A stretch of 64,000 bases of DNA from Streptomyces dysideae (GTDB lineage Bacteria > Actinomycetota > Actinomycetes > Streptomycetales > Streptomycetaceae): NCBI RefSeq assembly GCF_001514305.1, contig NZ_KQ949095.1, positions 124,001 to 188,000 on the forward strand. Reading direction: 5' to 3'. Below the pieces are notes generated by a model. It did no database searches. It had not been told where the DNA came from and saw only the letters and a program-made list of their open reading frames with translations. Positions 41,582 to 50,188 of the stretch are shown one piece after another. Position numbers and translations under genes: made by a program. How positions within the stretch are numbered: position 1 is the first letter of the stretch; each line of letters starts with the position of its first letter.

Positions 41582-42454
41582 TCAGCTCCTTGTGAAGCGG
41601 TACGTCTTGGAGTCCGTGAGCACACAGAAGCCCGGCGACACGACGATCACACGCAGGGTGCCCGTACGACGGTCGTAGTCGATGCCCTCCGTCTCGAACT
41701 CGCCCGAGCAGGAGCTGCGCAGCGGCAGCTGGCGGAGTGCCGTGACATGGCCGGTGACGTCGGAGGTGCCCGGCTCGGCGGAGAGGTCGATCTGGAGCAG
41801 CGGCTTGGTGACGCCGAAGAGGGTGCCCGCCGGATCGTCGGAGGAGCACAGCAGGGTCGTGGCGGTGAGGAAGTCGCAGCCCTGTACGTCGCGTACGGCG
41901 TGGTCGAGCCGGATGCTGGACGTCCACGGGAGGTTCGCCGACGGTGACGTGCCGGGGTTGACGCCCGGGGTCGGGTGGACCAGCAGCCGGGTCATGGTGC
42001 CCCACTCACCCGACACCATCCACTGGCCGCCGGGCGAGATGGCGACGAAGGAGTTGTTCAGCGCCTCTCCGGAACCCAGCGTGTGCACGTACTCGGACCA
42101 GGTCCCGTCCGGCGCCTGCACCCGGAACATCTTCGAGCCGCCGTCGTCCCGCTGGTACGGCTCGATGTAGTAGCCGGTGTAGGAGGCGTCGGGGTCACCG
42201 ACATGGTTCCAGCCGCGGCTGGAGACGCCGGCCGGGATGGTGCCGATGCCGGTGTAGCGGTTGGGGCTGTTCGCCGGGACCTCCACCGAGGCCAGGCCCT
42301 GGCTCTCGGTCAGCGGGTCGGCGCGGTCGGAGCCCACCTCGGTCCAGGTGTCGGCCGCGTGCGCGGGCACCGCGGTGGACAGGACCGCGGCGGAGGTGAG
42401 GGCGACGAGTCCGGTCAGGACGGCGTGACAACGTTGCCGGGCGCGCAGGGCCAT
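41582..42454 (-). CDS. Secreted hypothetical protein
   Basis: A 290-aa protein. The Sec signal peptide (MALRARQRCHAVLTGLVALT, cleavage after AVPAHA) precedes a mature region rich in beta-strand repeats (GGQWMVSGEWGTMTRLLVHP, CDFLTATTLLCSSDD, LPLRSSCSGEFETEGIDYD), which suggests a beta-propeller-like fold with paired Cys. The start at 42454 has GAGGAG upstream. Function unknown. Confidence 0.75.
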   Translation of the reverse strand: MALRARQRCHAVLTGLVALTSAAVLSTAVPAHAADTWTEVGSDRADPLTESQGLASVEVPANSPNRYTGIGTIPAGVSSRGWNHVGDPDASYTGYYIEPYQRDDGGSKMFRVQAPDGTWSEYVHTLGSGEALNNSFVAISPGGQWMVSGEWGTMTRLLVHPTPGVNPGTSPSANLPWTSSIRLDHAVRDVQGCDFLTATTLLCSSDDPAGTLFGVTKPLLQIDLSAEPGTSDVTGHVTALRQLPLRSSCSGEFETEGIDYDRRTGTLRVIVVSPGFCVLTDSKTYRFTRS

Positions 42455-42700
42455 GGGGGCGACTCCTCGGTGGGGATGTGGTCGGCGGACAGTTTGACGG
42501 CTCGGGATGGTCATGTACAGGCCAATTCGCAGAACGGCCGATGTCTGGTACGCCACAGTCGCGTGCCGTCGTAACGGCTTCGCCGGACGGGCGTCACCGT
42601 GTTGAGGGATGGTGGAGGTGGGCGACCCAGAGGTCGCAGGGACGGTTGGGCGCGGTAGAACAAGGGGAGTCGGCACGGGGGACGGCGTGCCGCGTCAAAG

Positions 42701-44797
42701 ATGAAGGCGGTGCGTGGGATGACTGCAGGCGGATATCCCGTGACCGAGGGCGACGAACCGGCACATGGGCCGGTACGGCCGAGCGGCTTGCTCGACGTGC
42801 TCGGCGTGGCCTCGGTGGTGCTGGACGCCACGGGCCGCATCGTGCTGTGGAGTCCCCAGGCCGAGGAGTTGTTCGGTTACTCGGCGCAGGAGGCGCTGGG
42901 GCAGTACGCCGCGCACGTCATGGTCCACGAGCAGCACGCCGACCTGGCCGTCAAGCTGTTCGCCGACGTCATGGAGACCGGTGAGGCGTGGGCCGGGGCC
43001 TTTCCTATCCGGCACAAGGACGGCACCACGCGTCTGGTGGAGTTCCGCAACATGCGGTTGCTGGACGACCGGGGTGACGTGTACGCCCTGGGGCTCGCGG
43101 CGGATCAGCCGACCCTGCGCCGGCTGGAGCGGGACGTGGCGCTGTCGACGCGGATGATCTCGCAGTCCCCCATCGGGCTGGCCTTCCTCGACACCGACCT
43201 GCGATACGTCTCGGTCAACCCGGCACTGGAGCGGCTCAACGGCATACCGGCCGAGCAGCACATAGGCCGCTCGGCGCGCGATCTCCTGCCGGATGTCGAT
43301 GTCGACGCCGTCGAGGCCGTGGCACGCAAGGTGCTGGAGACCGGCCGTCCGCTCGTCGACCAGCGCGTCGTCGGCCGGACCCCGGCCGATCCCGACGAGG
43401 ATCACGCCTGGTCGATCTCGCTCTACCGGCTGGAGGACTCGCTCGGGAACGTACTGGGCATGGCCGGATCCGTCCTGGACGTCACCGAGCAGTACCGGGC
43501 CGAGACGGAGGCCGAGGCCGCGCGCCGCCGGCTGGCCCTCATCGCCGACGCCTCCGCCCGTATCGGCACCACGCTGGAACTGGACCGCACGGCACGCGAG
43601 CTGGCCGACGTCACCGTGCCGGAACTCGCCGACATCGCCGCCGTGGATCTGCTCGAGGCCGTGGTCGAGGGCAGGCGCAGCAGCCTCGGCCCCTCCGAAC
43701 CGGCGGTGATCCGCGCCCTGGCCGTACAGGCGGAGCACGCCACGGAGGCGCTCGACGCGGCCGACCCGCCCGGGCAGGTCGCCCGGTACGCGCCCGACCG
43801 CCTGGTCACCGAGTGTGTCCGCACGGGCCGGCCCGTCATGGTGCCGCAGGTCAAGGGCGAGGACCTGTGCCACATCGCCCGCTCCCCCGAGGCGGTGGGG
43901 CAGCTGGAGCGCGCGGGCGTCCACTCCTATCTGGCGGTGCCGCTGATCGCGCGCGGCGAGGTGCTCGGCGCCCTCGACCTCAAGCGCACCCGCAATCCGC
44001 TGCCGTTCGGCGAGGACGACCTGCTGCTCGCCAGGGAGCTGGCGTCCCGCGCGGCCGTCCAGATCGACAACGCGCGCTGGTACCAGAACGCCCGCGACAC
44101 CGCCCTCACCCTGCAGCGCAGCCTGCTGCCCAGCCATCCGCCGGTGACGGGCGGTCTGGAGGTCGCCTCCCGCTACCAGCCCGCCGGGGCCACCGCCGAG
44201 GTCGGCGGCGACTGGTTCGACGTGATCCCGCTGGAGGACGGCAAGACCGCGCTCGTCGTGGGCGACGTGATGGGCAGCGGCGTCAACGCCGCCGCGACGA
44301 TGGGCCGCCTGCGCACCGCGACGACCACGCTGGCCTCCCTCGACGTCGATCCGGCCCGGCTCCTCGAGCACCTGGACAAGATCACCGAGGGTCTCGACGA
44401 AGCCATTGCCACCTGCGTGTACGCCGTCCACGACCCGCGGCTGCGGCAGTGCCGGATCGCCAACGCCGGGCATCTGCCGCCCGCCAGCCTCCGCGCCGGC
44501 CACGCCCCGGAACTCCTCGAACTGCCCACGGGGGTACCGCTGGGCGTGGGCGGCGTCGCCTTCTCCACGACCACGGTCGACCTCGCCCCCGGCGACCGGC
44601 TGGTGTTCTACACCGACGGCCTGGTCGAAACCCGGCAGCATCCGCTGGACGAGCGCCTCGACGCGCTCCTCGATCTCCTCGACGGTCCCGACCGCCCGCT
44701 GGAGGAGACGTGCGACCTGCTCCTGCGGACACTGCACCAGCCCGACAACTCCGACGACGTGGCGCTGCTCATCGCCCGGGTGCTGACGCCGGGTTGA
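42701..44797 (+). CDS. PAS-PAS-GAF-SpoIIE (PP2C) phosphatase
   Basis: A 698-aa signalling protein. PAS1 is about 27-130 (LWSPQAEELFGYSAQEALG), PAS2 about 150-265, GAF about 280-455, and the PP2C/SpoIIE domain 475-695 (AEVGGDWFDVIPLEDGKTAL, VVGDVMGSGVNAA, GDRLVFYTDGLVE). The Asp residues bind Mn/Mg. Such proteins dephosphorylate anti-anti-sigma factors in Streptomyces stress networks. There is no HATPase kinase domain and no neighbouring anti-sigma gene. The alternative ATG at 42719 cannot be excluded. A T-tailed terminator follows. Confidence 0.92.
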   Translation: MKAVRGMTAGGYPVTEGDEPAHGPVRPSGLLDVLGVASVVLDATGRIVLWSPQAEELFGYSAQEALGQYAAHVMVHEQHADLAVKLFADVMETGEAWAGAFPIRHKDGTTRLVEFRNMRLLDDRGDVYALGLAADQPTLRRLERDVALSTRMISQSPIGLAFLDTDLRYVSVNPALERLNGIPAEQHIGRSARDLLPDVDVDAVEAVARKVLETGRPLVDQRVVGRTPADPDEDHAWSISLYRLEDSLGNVLGMAGSVLDVTEQYRAETEAEAARRRLALIADASARIGTTLELDRTARELADVTVPELADIAAVDLLEAVVEGRRSSLGPSEPAVIRALAVQAEHATEALDAADPPGQVARYAPDRLVTECVRTGRPVMVPQVKGEDLCHIARSPEAVGQLERAGVHSYLAVPLIARGEVLGALDLKRTRNPLPFGEDDLLLARELASRAAVQIDNARWYQNARDTALTLQRSLLPSHPPVTGGLEVASRYQPAGATAEVGGDWFDVIPLEDGKTALVVGDVMGSGVNAAATMGRLRTATTTLASLDVDPARLLEHLDKITEGLDEAIATCVYAVHDPRLRQCRIANAGHLPPASLRAGHAPELLELPTGVPLGVGGVAFSTTTVDLAPGDRLVFYTDGLVETRQHPLDERLDALLDLLDGPDRPLEETCDLLLRTLHQPDNSDDVALLIARVLTPG

Positions 44798-44802
44798 GCG
44801 GC

Positions 44803-44821
44803 GGGGCGTACGCCCCTTTTT
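44803..44821 (+). terminator. Intrinsic terminator after the SpoIIE phosphatase
   Basis: GGGGCGTACGCCCC followed by TTTTT, 5 nt after the stop: a textbook stem with U-run, uncommon in this GC-rich genome. Confidence 0.85.
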
Positions 44822-44919
44822 CACAGGAACTGATTACTTCCTCCTTACCGTCCGCATCCCACAATCACTGCAAGGCGTGGCATGTGGATGCCAAGTGCCG
44901 TGGCCGATGGGAGCGAAGC

Positions 44920-45624
44920 GTGACACACGAACCGGATCAGGAACGCAGCACCGATACCGACATGGAGGTGCTCACAGCACCCGGCGGTCCGGACCGCGCA
45001 TCCGCCCTGGGCGGCCTGTGGCGTCGGCAGTCCGTCCGGGCACGGACGGTGACCGCGGCGGCCACCGTCGCCGTCCTGGCCCTCGGCGGTACGGTCGCCT
45101 ACGCCGCGACCTCGCAAGGCTCGGGCGAGGGGGCCTCGCCGTCGGCGTCCGGATCCGCGTCGCCGGCACCGGACGGGAAGGGCGGGCGGCACGGCCACGG
45201 CATGTGGTTCGGCCTCGGCGGCGACGCCGCGCACGGTGAGGCGACCGTCAAGGACCCGGACTCCGGCGACTGGGTCGTACGGATCTGGCAGCGGGGCACC
45301 GTCGAGAAGACCGACGGCGACCAGGTCACCGTCAAGAGCGAGGACGACGCCGAGTGGACGTGGACCGTCGGCTCGGACACCAAGGTGAACGGCGACGGTG
45401 CGGCGGCGGACATCAAGGAGGGCGACACGGCCTACCTGGTCGGCACCCTCTCCGACGACGACACCAGGACCGCCGCGCGTGTGTTCTCCGGCAACCTCGA
45501 TGAGAAGGAGGACAAGGGGCCGGGCGGCTGGCGGGACAGGTTCCCCGGTCACGGGTACGGTCACCGGGACGGGCGTGACACCGACCCCTCGGCGAACACT
45601 TCGGGCAGCGGCACGGCGACCTGA
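44920..45624 (+). CDS. Membrane-anchored DUF5666-like protein
   Basis: A 234-aa protein. A cytoplasmic N-terminus of about 40 residues is followed by one membrane segment (TVTAAATVAVLALGGTVAYA), a Ser/Gly/Pro linker, and an extracytoplasmic beta domain (GTVEKTDGDQVTVKSEDDAE, NGDGAAADIKEGDTAYLVG) of DUF5666 type. GTG start with GGGAGCG upstream. Function unknown. Confidence 0.75.
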   Translation: MTHEPDQERSTDTDMEVLTAPGGPDRASALGGLWRRQSVRARTVTAAATVAVLALGGTVAYAATSQGSGEGASPSASGSASPAPDGKGGRHGHGMWFGLGGDAAHGEATVKDPDSGDWVVRIWQRGTVEKTDGDQVTVKSEDDAEWTWTVGSDTKVNGDGAAADIKEGDTAYLVGTLSDDDTRTAARVFSGNLDEKEDKGPGGWRDRFPGHGYGHRDGRDTDPSANTSGSGTAT

Positions 45625-45652
45625 GGCCACCAGGGCCAAGGGACTGTCCGGC

Positions 45653-45696
45653 GGATCAGGCCACAGGGAATCGGCGGCTCCTCACCGGCCTGATCC
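45653..45696. terminator. Bidirectional hairpin between convergent genes
   Basis: GGATCAGGCC (45653-45662) pairs with GGCCTGATCC (45687-45696), extended by CCGG/CCGG outside one mismatch. It sits between the stops of the DUF5666-like gene and the PrmC-related gene. Confidence 0.7.
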
Positions 45697-45707
45697 ACCG
45701 GGCAGCG

Positions 45708-46490
45708 CTAGTTGAGGCCGATCACGACATTCGCGTACGGCTCCTCTGAGACGGCCAGACGTGCCGTCAGTCCGCTGCGGGTGAAGGCGTCGACGGCGGC
45801 CTGTGCCTGCCGTTCGCTCGTCTCCACCAGCAGGCAGCCGCCGGGCGCCAGCCAGTCCGGTGCCCCGGCGGCGACCCGGCGCAGGACGTCCAGCCCGTCC
45901 GCGCCGCCGTCGAGGGCGACGAGCGGCTCGTGGTCGCGCGCCTCCGCGGGGAGGAGGCCGACCTCGCCGGTGGGGACGTACGGCACGTTGGCCGCGAGGA
46001 TGCCGACGCGGCCGCGCAGATCGCCGGGCAGCGCCTCGAACAGGTCGCCCGTGTGGACGTGACCGCCGTAGGGGGCGACATTGCGGCGGGCGCAGCGCAC
46101 CGCGGTCGGCTCGATGTCGGCGGCGTGCAGCTCGACACCGCCCAGCGCGGCGGCCAGCGCGGCACCCACGGCGCCCGAACCACAGCACAGGTCCACGACG
46201 ACGGACGCGTCCGGGGCCTGGGCGAGGGCCTGTTCGACTAGGAACTCGGTGCGCCGGCGGGGCACGAACACGCCGGGTTCCACGCCGATGCGCAGCCCGC
46301 GGAACTCGGCCCGGCCGATGACGAGTTCGAGGGGCAGGCCGGTGACCCGGCGGTCCACCATGGCGGCCAGCTCGTCCGGGGTACGGGCGGCGGCCAGGAG
46401 CAGCCGGGCCTCGTCCTCGGCGAAGACACAGCCCGCGGCGCGCAGTGCGGCCGCGACGGACGCCAGGGAGGAAGAAGACAGAGGGGGCAT
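45708..46490 (-). CDS. Putative protein N5-glutamine methyltransferase (PrmC-related)
   Basis: A 260-aa class I methyltransferase. SAM motif I is VVDLCCGSGAVGAAL, and the catalytic motif is NVPYVP in place of the NPPY of true PrmC. An N-terminal helical region (1-75) is as in HemK/PrmC. The target is probably a Gln in a protein substrate; the PrmC-related subgroup is not the housekeeping release-factor enzyme. Confidence 0.85.
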   Translation of the reverse strand: MPPLSSSSLASVAAALRAAGCVFAEDEARLLLAAARTPDELAAMVDRRVTGLPLELVIGRAEFRGLRIGVEPGVFVPRRRTEFLVEQALAQAPDASVVVDLCCGSGAVGAALAAALGGVELHAADIEPTAVRCARRNVAPYGGHVHTGDLFEALPGDLRGRVGILAANVPYVPTGEVGLLPAEARDHEPLVALDGGADGLDVLRRVAAGAPDWLAPGGCLLVETSERQAQAAVDAFTRSGLTARLAVSEEPYANVVIGLN

Positions 46491-46662
46491 GAGAGCCGAG
46501 AGCCTTTCGGAAGCCGAAGGGCGCTCTTGCGGTCGCCTACCGCCGGCGGTCCGCGCCGATACGAGGAGAGAGCACCCGACCTGACACTGCGGTAATGGGT
46601 CTCACCTCCTCGGTCCCGTAAGGCTGGGGCGGTCCGCAGCCGACGGCCACCCTACCCCAACG

Positions 46663-46978
46663 ATCAAGACCGCCGTGGAGACCATCCAGCGGGAGATGAC
46701 GGCCTTCGCCCGCCGAACGGCTACCGGGCCACCGACCTGGCCGCGTACTACCTCCTGGACAAGTCCACGGTCAGTCGCCAGGTGGCCGCCTGGAACGCGA
46801 CGGGCTGATCGAGCGGCGCCGTGACCCGGACGACCAGCGGGTCCATGTGCTGCACCTGACGGAGTCCGGCCGGAGCATCATCGCGCGGGTCACCGAACGC
46901 CGGCGGGCCGTGATGCGGGAGCGGCCGGCGGAGGACCTGGAGCGGTTCGCCGCGTGTCTCGTGCGGTACAACGCGTGA
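46663..46978 (+). pseudogene. MarR-family regulator, frameshifted remnant
   Basis: IKTAVETIQREMTAF, then GYRATDLAAYYLLDKSTVSRQVA, then after a one-base loss LERDGLIERRRDPDDQRVHV and LHLTESGRSIIARVTERRR to a TGA at 46976-46978. This is MarR wing and C-terminus with one frameshift and N-terminal loss. Confidence 0.75.
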
Positions 46979-47021
46979 CCGCCAAGGGGGGCGGCAGTCG
47001 GTCTCGGTCGAGGACCGGCGG

Positions 47022-47774
47022 TCAGCCCCGGGAGAGAGTCGACGCCCGTCCCTCCGGCACGTACTCGGGCACCCGGGCGCCGCGGAACACGGTCGTCCGG
47101 CGCCGCCGGAAGCCCAGGGACTCATAGAGGCGGATGGCGCCGGTATTGCCCGCGCCGGTGTGCAGGAACGGGGTGTCGCCGCGTTCCCGGATGCCGTGGG
47201 CGACGGCGCGGATCAGCCGGGTCGCCAGGCCCTCGCCGCGGAGGGCGGGGTCGGTGCAGACCGCGCTGATCTCGGTCCAGCCCGGCGGCCGCAGCCGCTC
47301 CCCGGCCATGGCGACGAGGACACCGTCCCGGCGTATGCCCAGGTAGGTGCCGAGTTCGACGGTGCGGGGCAGGAAGGGGCCGGGGCGGGTCCGTGCGACC
47401 AGGGCGAGCATCTCGGGCACGTCGGCGGGGCCGAGGCGCACGGCTTCCGGGTCGGGTGCGGTGGTCAGGCCGGCGTCGACCAGTTGCACGCCGTCGACAT
47501 GGAACGTGATCTCCCAGTCGTCGGGGACGCGTCCCTGGAACGCGGGCAGTTCGATCTCCGCTCCGGGGCCGGCGAGCGCCGCGAGGTCCGCCCAGTCGTC
47601 GGCGGTCGGCTCCTCGGGCAGGGCGAGCCACGGCGACACGTCGACCGGGTAGCGCAGGATGCGGCCGCGCCGTTCGGCGAAGCGGGCGTGCGGGCCGGTC
47701 AGGGCGGCGCGGGCGGGGTGGTCGAGGACCCGCACGGCCGTACTCGGGCCTGCCGTGTCGTACGTCTTGGGCAT
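47022..47774 (-). CDS. GNAT-family N-acetyltransferase
   Basis: A 250-aa protein with the GNAT domain in the C-terminal half: ISAVCTDPALRGEGLATRLI is motif A (pyrophosphate loop) and NTGAIRLYESLGFRRRRTT is motif B. The FR47-like N-terminal half is about 100 aa. Start at 47774, GGAG upstream. Acceptor unknown. Its promoter faces the molybdo-oxidoreductase gene. Confidence 0.9.
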   Translation of the reverse strand: MPKTYDTAGPSTAVRVLDHPARAALTGPHARFAERRGRILRYPVDVSPWLALPEEPTADDWADLAALAGPGAEIELPAFQGRVPDDWEITFHVDGVQLVDAGLTTAPDPEAVRLGPADVPEMLALVARTRPGPFLPRTVELGTYLGIRRDGVLVAMAGERLRPPGWTEISAVCTDPALRGEGLATRLIRAVAHGIRERGDTPFLHTGAGNTGAIRLYESLGFRRRRTTVFRGARVPEYVPEGRASTLSRG

Positions 47775-47905
47775 GGCTCCCGCTCTCCTTCGCTGCTGTC
47801 CGTCACCAACAGTGAGCAAGCAAGATCGGCGGTCGGCTATTCCCGGGCCTGACATGCACGTACGGTTGACGGCGTAAGCAGTCACCCTCGTCACGCTGGA
47901 CCCGT

Positions 47906-48544
47906 ATGAACGTCACCCGAGGCTTCACCGGACGCCCCCGCGTCCTCCCCCACAGCCCCAAAGGCGTGGGCGGTGCCCCCATCACCGGGCTCCCGCCCGG
48001 CCAGTACGACGCCGGCGACGACTGGCCCGTACTGTCCGCCGAGGTCACCCCCGACCTGACGCCCGCCGAGTGGACCTTCCGCATCGACGGGCTGGTCGAG
48101 GAGCCGCGCACCTGGACCTGGAAGCAGGCGCACGAGCTGCCGGGGTCGGTGTACGCCGGTGACATCCACTGCGTGACGAGCTGGTCCAAGTTCGGGGTGC
48201 GGTTCGGGGGCGTGTCCCTGGACGCCTTCCTCGATGTGGTGCGGCCCCATGGGTCCGGCACACATGCCGTCGCCTACTCGCACACCGGGTACACCACCAA
48301 CCTCCCGCTCGCCGACCTCACCGGCGGACGTGCCTGGATCGCCTGGGAGTACGACGGCGAGCCCCTGGCCGCCGAGCACGGCGGGCCGGCGCGGCTGCTG
48401 GTGCCGCACCTGTATTTCTGGAAGAGCGCCAAGTGGATCGCGGGACTGCGGATCCTCGACCACGACGAGCCGGGGTTCTGGGAGCAGAACGGCTACCACG
48501 CCCGTGGCAACCCCTGGGAGGAGCAGCGGTACTCCGGTGACTGA
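47906..48544 (+). CDS. Sulfite-oxidase-like molybdopterin oxidoreductase
   Basis: A 212-aa protein consisting only of the SUOX/YedY molybdopterin domain. The Mo-ligand Cys lies in GDIHCVTSWSKFGVRFGGV, with the PHLYFWKSAKWIAGL motif near the C-terminus. There is no Tat or Sec signal, so it is cytoplasmic, unlike MsrP. It overlaps the flavin reductase gene by 8 nt, which suggests a dedicated redox pair. Substrate unknown. Confidence 0.85.
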   Translation: MNVTRGFTGRPRVLPHSPKGVGGAPITGLPPGQYDAGDDWPVLSAEVTPDLTPAEWTFRIDGLVEEPRTWTWKQAHELPGSVYAGDIHCVTSWSKFGVRFGGVSLDAFLDVVRPHGSGTHAVAYSHTGYTTNLPLADLTGGRAWIAWEYDGEPLAAEHGGPARLLVPHLYFWKSAKWIAGLRILDHDEPGFWEQNGYHARGNPWEEQRYSGD

Positions 48545-49292
48545 GTCCTTCACTCCCCCGACGCGGTTCGCCGTGCCCGGCCGCATCGCCGTCAGCGAAA
48601 GCACCGCCACCCTCTGGCAGACCGCCACGATCACCGAGATCCGCCGTGAGACCCCGCATGCCGCCACCTTCCGGCTCGCGGTGCCCCGCTGGGCGGGACA
48701 CCTGCCCGGGCAGCACCTGATGCTGCGGCTGACCGCCGACGACGGCTATGTGGCCCAGCGCCACTACTCGATCGCGTCCGCTCCCGACGATTCCGGGCAC
48801 ATCGAGCTGACCCTGGATCATGTCGCGGGCGGTGAGGTCTCCGGCTGGTTCCACACGGTGGCCAAGCCGGGCGACGAGGTCGAGGTGCGCGGCCCACTGA
48901 GCGGCTTCTTCGCCTGGCCGGGCGACCGGCCCGCGCTGCTGATCGGCGCCGGTTCCGGCGTCGTCCCGCTGATGTCGATGGTGCGGCACCACCGGGTGCG
49001 CGGCCTGGACGTGCCGCTGCGGCTGCTGGTGTCGGCGCGCGGTCCCGAGGAGCTGATCTACGCGCGGGAGTACGGCGCGGAGACGACGCCCGTGTTCACG
49101 CGGAGTGCGCCGCGGGGTGAGCCGGTGGGACGTATAGCCGCCGCACATGTGGCGCCGCTCCTGGCTGAGCAGCCGTCCGGTGGGTGGGAGGCCTATGTGT
49201 GCGGCTCGAACGGGTTCGCCGAGCACGCCTCGCGGCTGCTGGTGGCCGCCGGTCAGCCCGTGGACCGCATCCGTATCGAACGCTTCGGCTGA
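48537..49292 (+). CDS. Ferredoxin-reductase-type FAD/NAD(P) oxidoreductase
   Basis: A 251-aa FNR-family protein. The FAD-binding RHYSIASAPD and the NAD(P) motif IGAGSGVVPLMSMVRHH are present, ending in IERFG. It lacks the C-terminal 2Fe-2S domain of phenol-hydroxylase-type reductases. GTG start inside the end of the molybdo-oxidoreductase gene, so the two are co-translated; it probably feeds electrons to or from that protein. Confidence 0.88.
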   Translation: MTESFTPPTRFAVPGRIAVSESTATLWQTATITEIRRETPHAATFRLAVPRWAGHLPGQHLMLRLTADDGYVAQRHYSIASAPDDSGHIELTLDHVAGGEVSGWFHTVAKPGDEVEVRGPLSGFFAWPGDRPALLIGAGSGVVPLMSMVRHHRVRGLDVPLRLLVSARGPEELIYAREYGAETTPVFTRSAPRGEPVGRIAAAHVAPLLAEQPSGGWEAYVCGSNGFAEHASRLLVAAGQPVDRIRIERFG

Positions 49293-49426
49293 CTGGCGGG
49301 CGTCCGGCGCCGTGCTCTGGTGGGGATCGCCGTGAACGATGTCCGGTGAACGGGGTACCTGACCCCTGTGGCACTCGCACACCCGTCGGGCCCTCCGGTG
49401 CCGACGGTGACGGCGAGGAGGTCGAC

Positions 49427-50011
49427 ATGCGGACCCGGGTGCGCGGCTGGCGCTGGCGGCACAATCCGCTGCGGCGCCGGTCGGATGTCGTCGAGGCGTG
49501 GACGGTGCTGGCCGTCGTGGTACTGCTGCTGGTGGGGGCACCCCTGGTCGGGGCGGTCGCGGCCTGGTGGTCCCATGACGAGGCGCGCGCGACGGCCGAG
49601 GCGCAGCGCGACGGCCGCCGCCAGGTGCGGGCCGAGGTCCTCGAGAAGACCACCGAGGCGTTTCCTCCGGTCCCGGGCGGACAGCAGCAGGCCACCCGTG
49701 CGACGGTCCGCTCGACGGAGCCGGGCGACGGTCCCCGCACGGCCACGGCACGGATCCCGGCGGACGCGCGCACCGGAGAGACGGTCGACGTGTGGCTCGA
49801 CTCCCAGGGCCGGAGCGTCGCCCCGCCACCGGGCCGACTGGCGGTCTGGCAGCACACGATCACGATCGGCGCATGCGCCGCGGGTGGCGCGGCCGCCGTG
49901 ATCCTCCTCGGCCACTCCGCCGTACGGCATACGGCCACCCGGCACCGCCTGGCGGAGCGGGAAGGGGAGTGGGCCCGGACCGAACCGGAGTGGACGGGCC
50001 GTCGGGCGTGA
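49427..50011 (+). CDS. Rv1733c-like membrane protein
   Basis: A 194-aa protein. The basic N-terminus (RVRGWRWRHNPLRRRSDVVE) precedes two membrane segments (about 24-48 and 140-160) with an extracytoplasmic loop between them. This layout and start match the Rv1733c family. GGAGG lies before the ATG. Role unknown. Confidence 0.85.
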   Translation: MRTRVRGWRWRHNPLRRRSDVVEAWTVLAVVVLLLVGAPLVGAVAAWWSHDEARATAEAQRDGRRQVRAEVLEKTTEAFPPVPGGQQQATRATVRSTEPGDGPRTATARIPADARTGETVDVWLDSQGRSVAPPPGRLAVWQHTITIGACAAGGAAAVILLGHSAVRHTATRHRLAEREGEWARTEPEWTGRRA

Positions 50012-50100
50012 AGCCGCAACAGAGATGGGGCCTGGCGTGACGCCCCACGGACAGGGGACCTGGCTCGACCGCTCACGAAGACCTGGCGTGGCGTGATCGC

Positions 50101-50135
50101 TGACGGCTGACGGCTGACGGCTGACGGCTGACGGC
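50101..50135. repeat. Heptamer tandem repeat (TGACGGC x5)
   Basis: Five exact copies of TGACGGC, followed by two CCTGGCGG-like units, in the 177-bp gap between the Rv1733c-like gene and the amidohydrolase. Confidence 0.95.
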
Positions 50136-50188
50136 CTGGCGGCCTGGCGTACACCCGACAGCCGGCGGCAGCCGGTGGGCGTGGCGCC

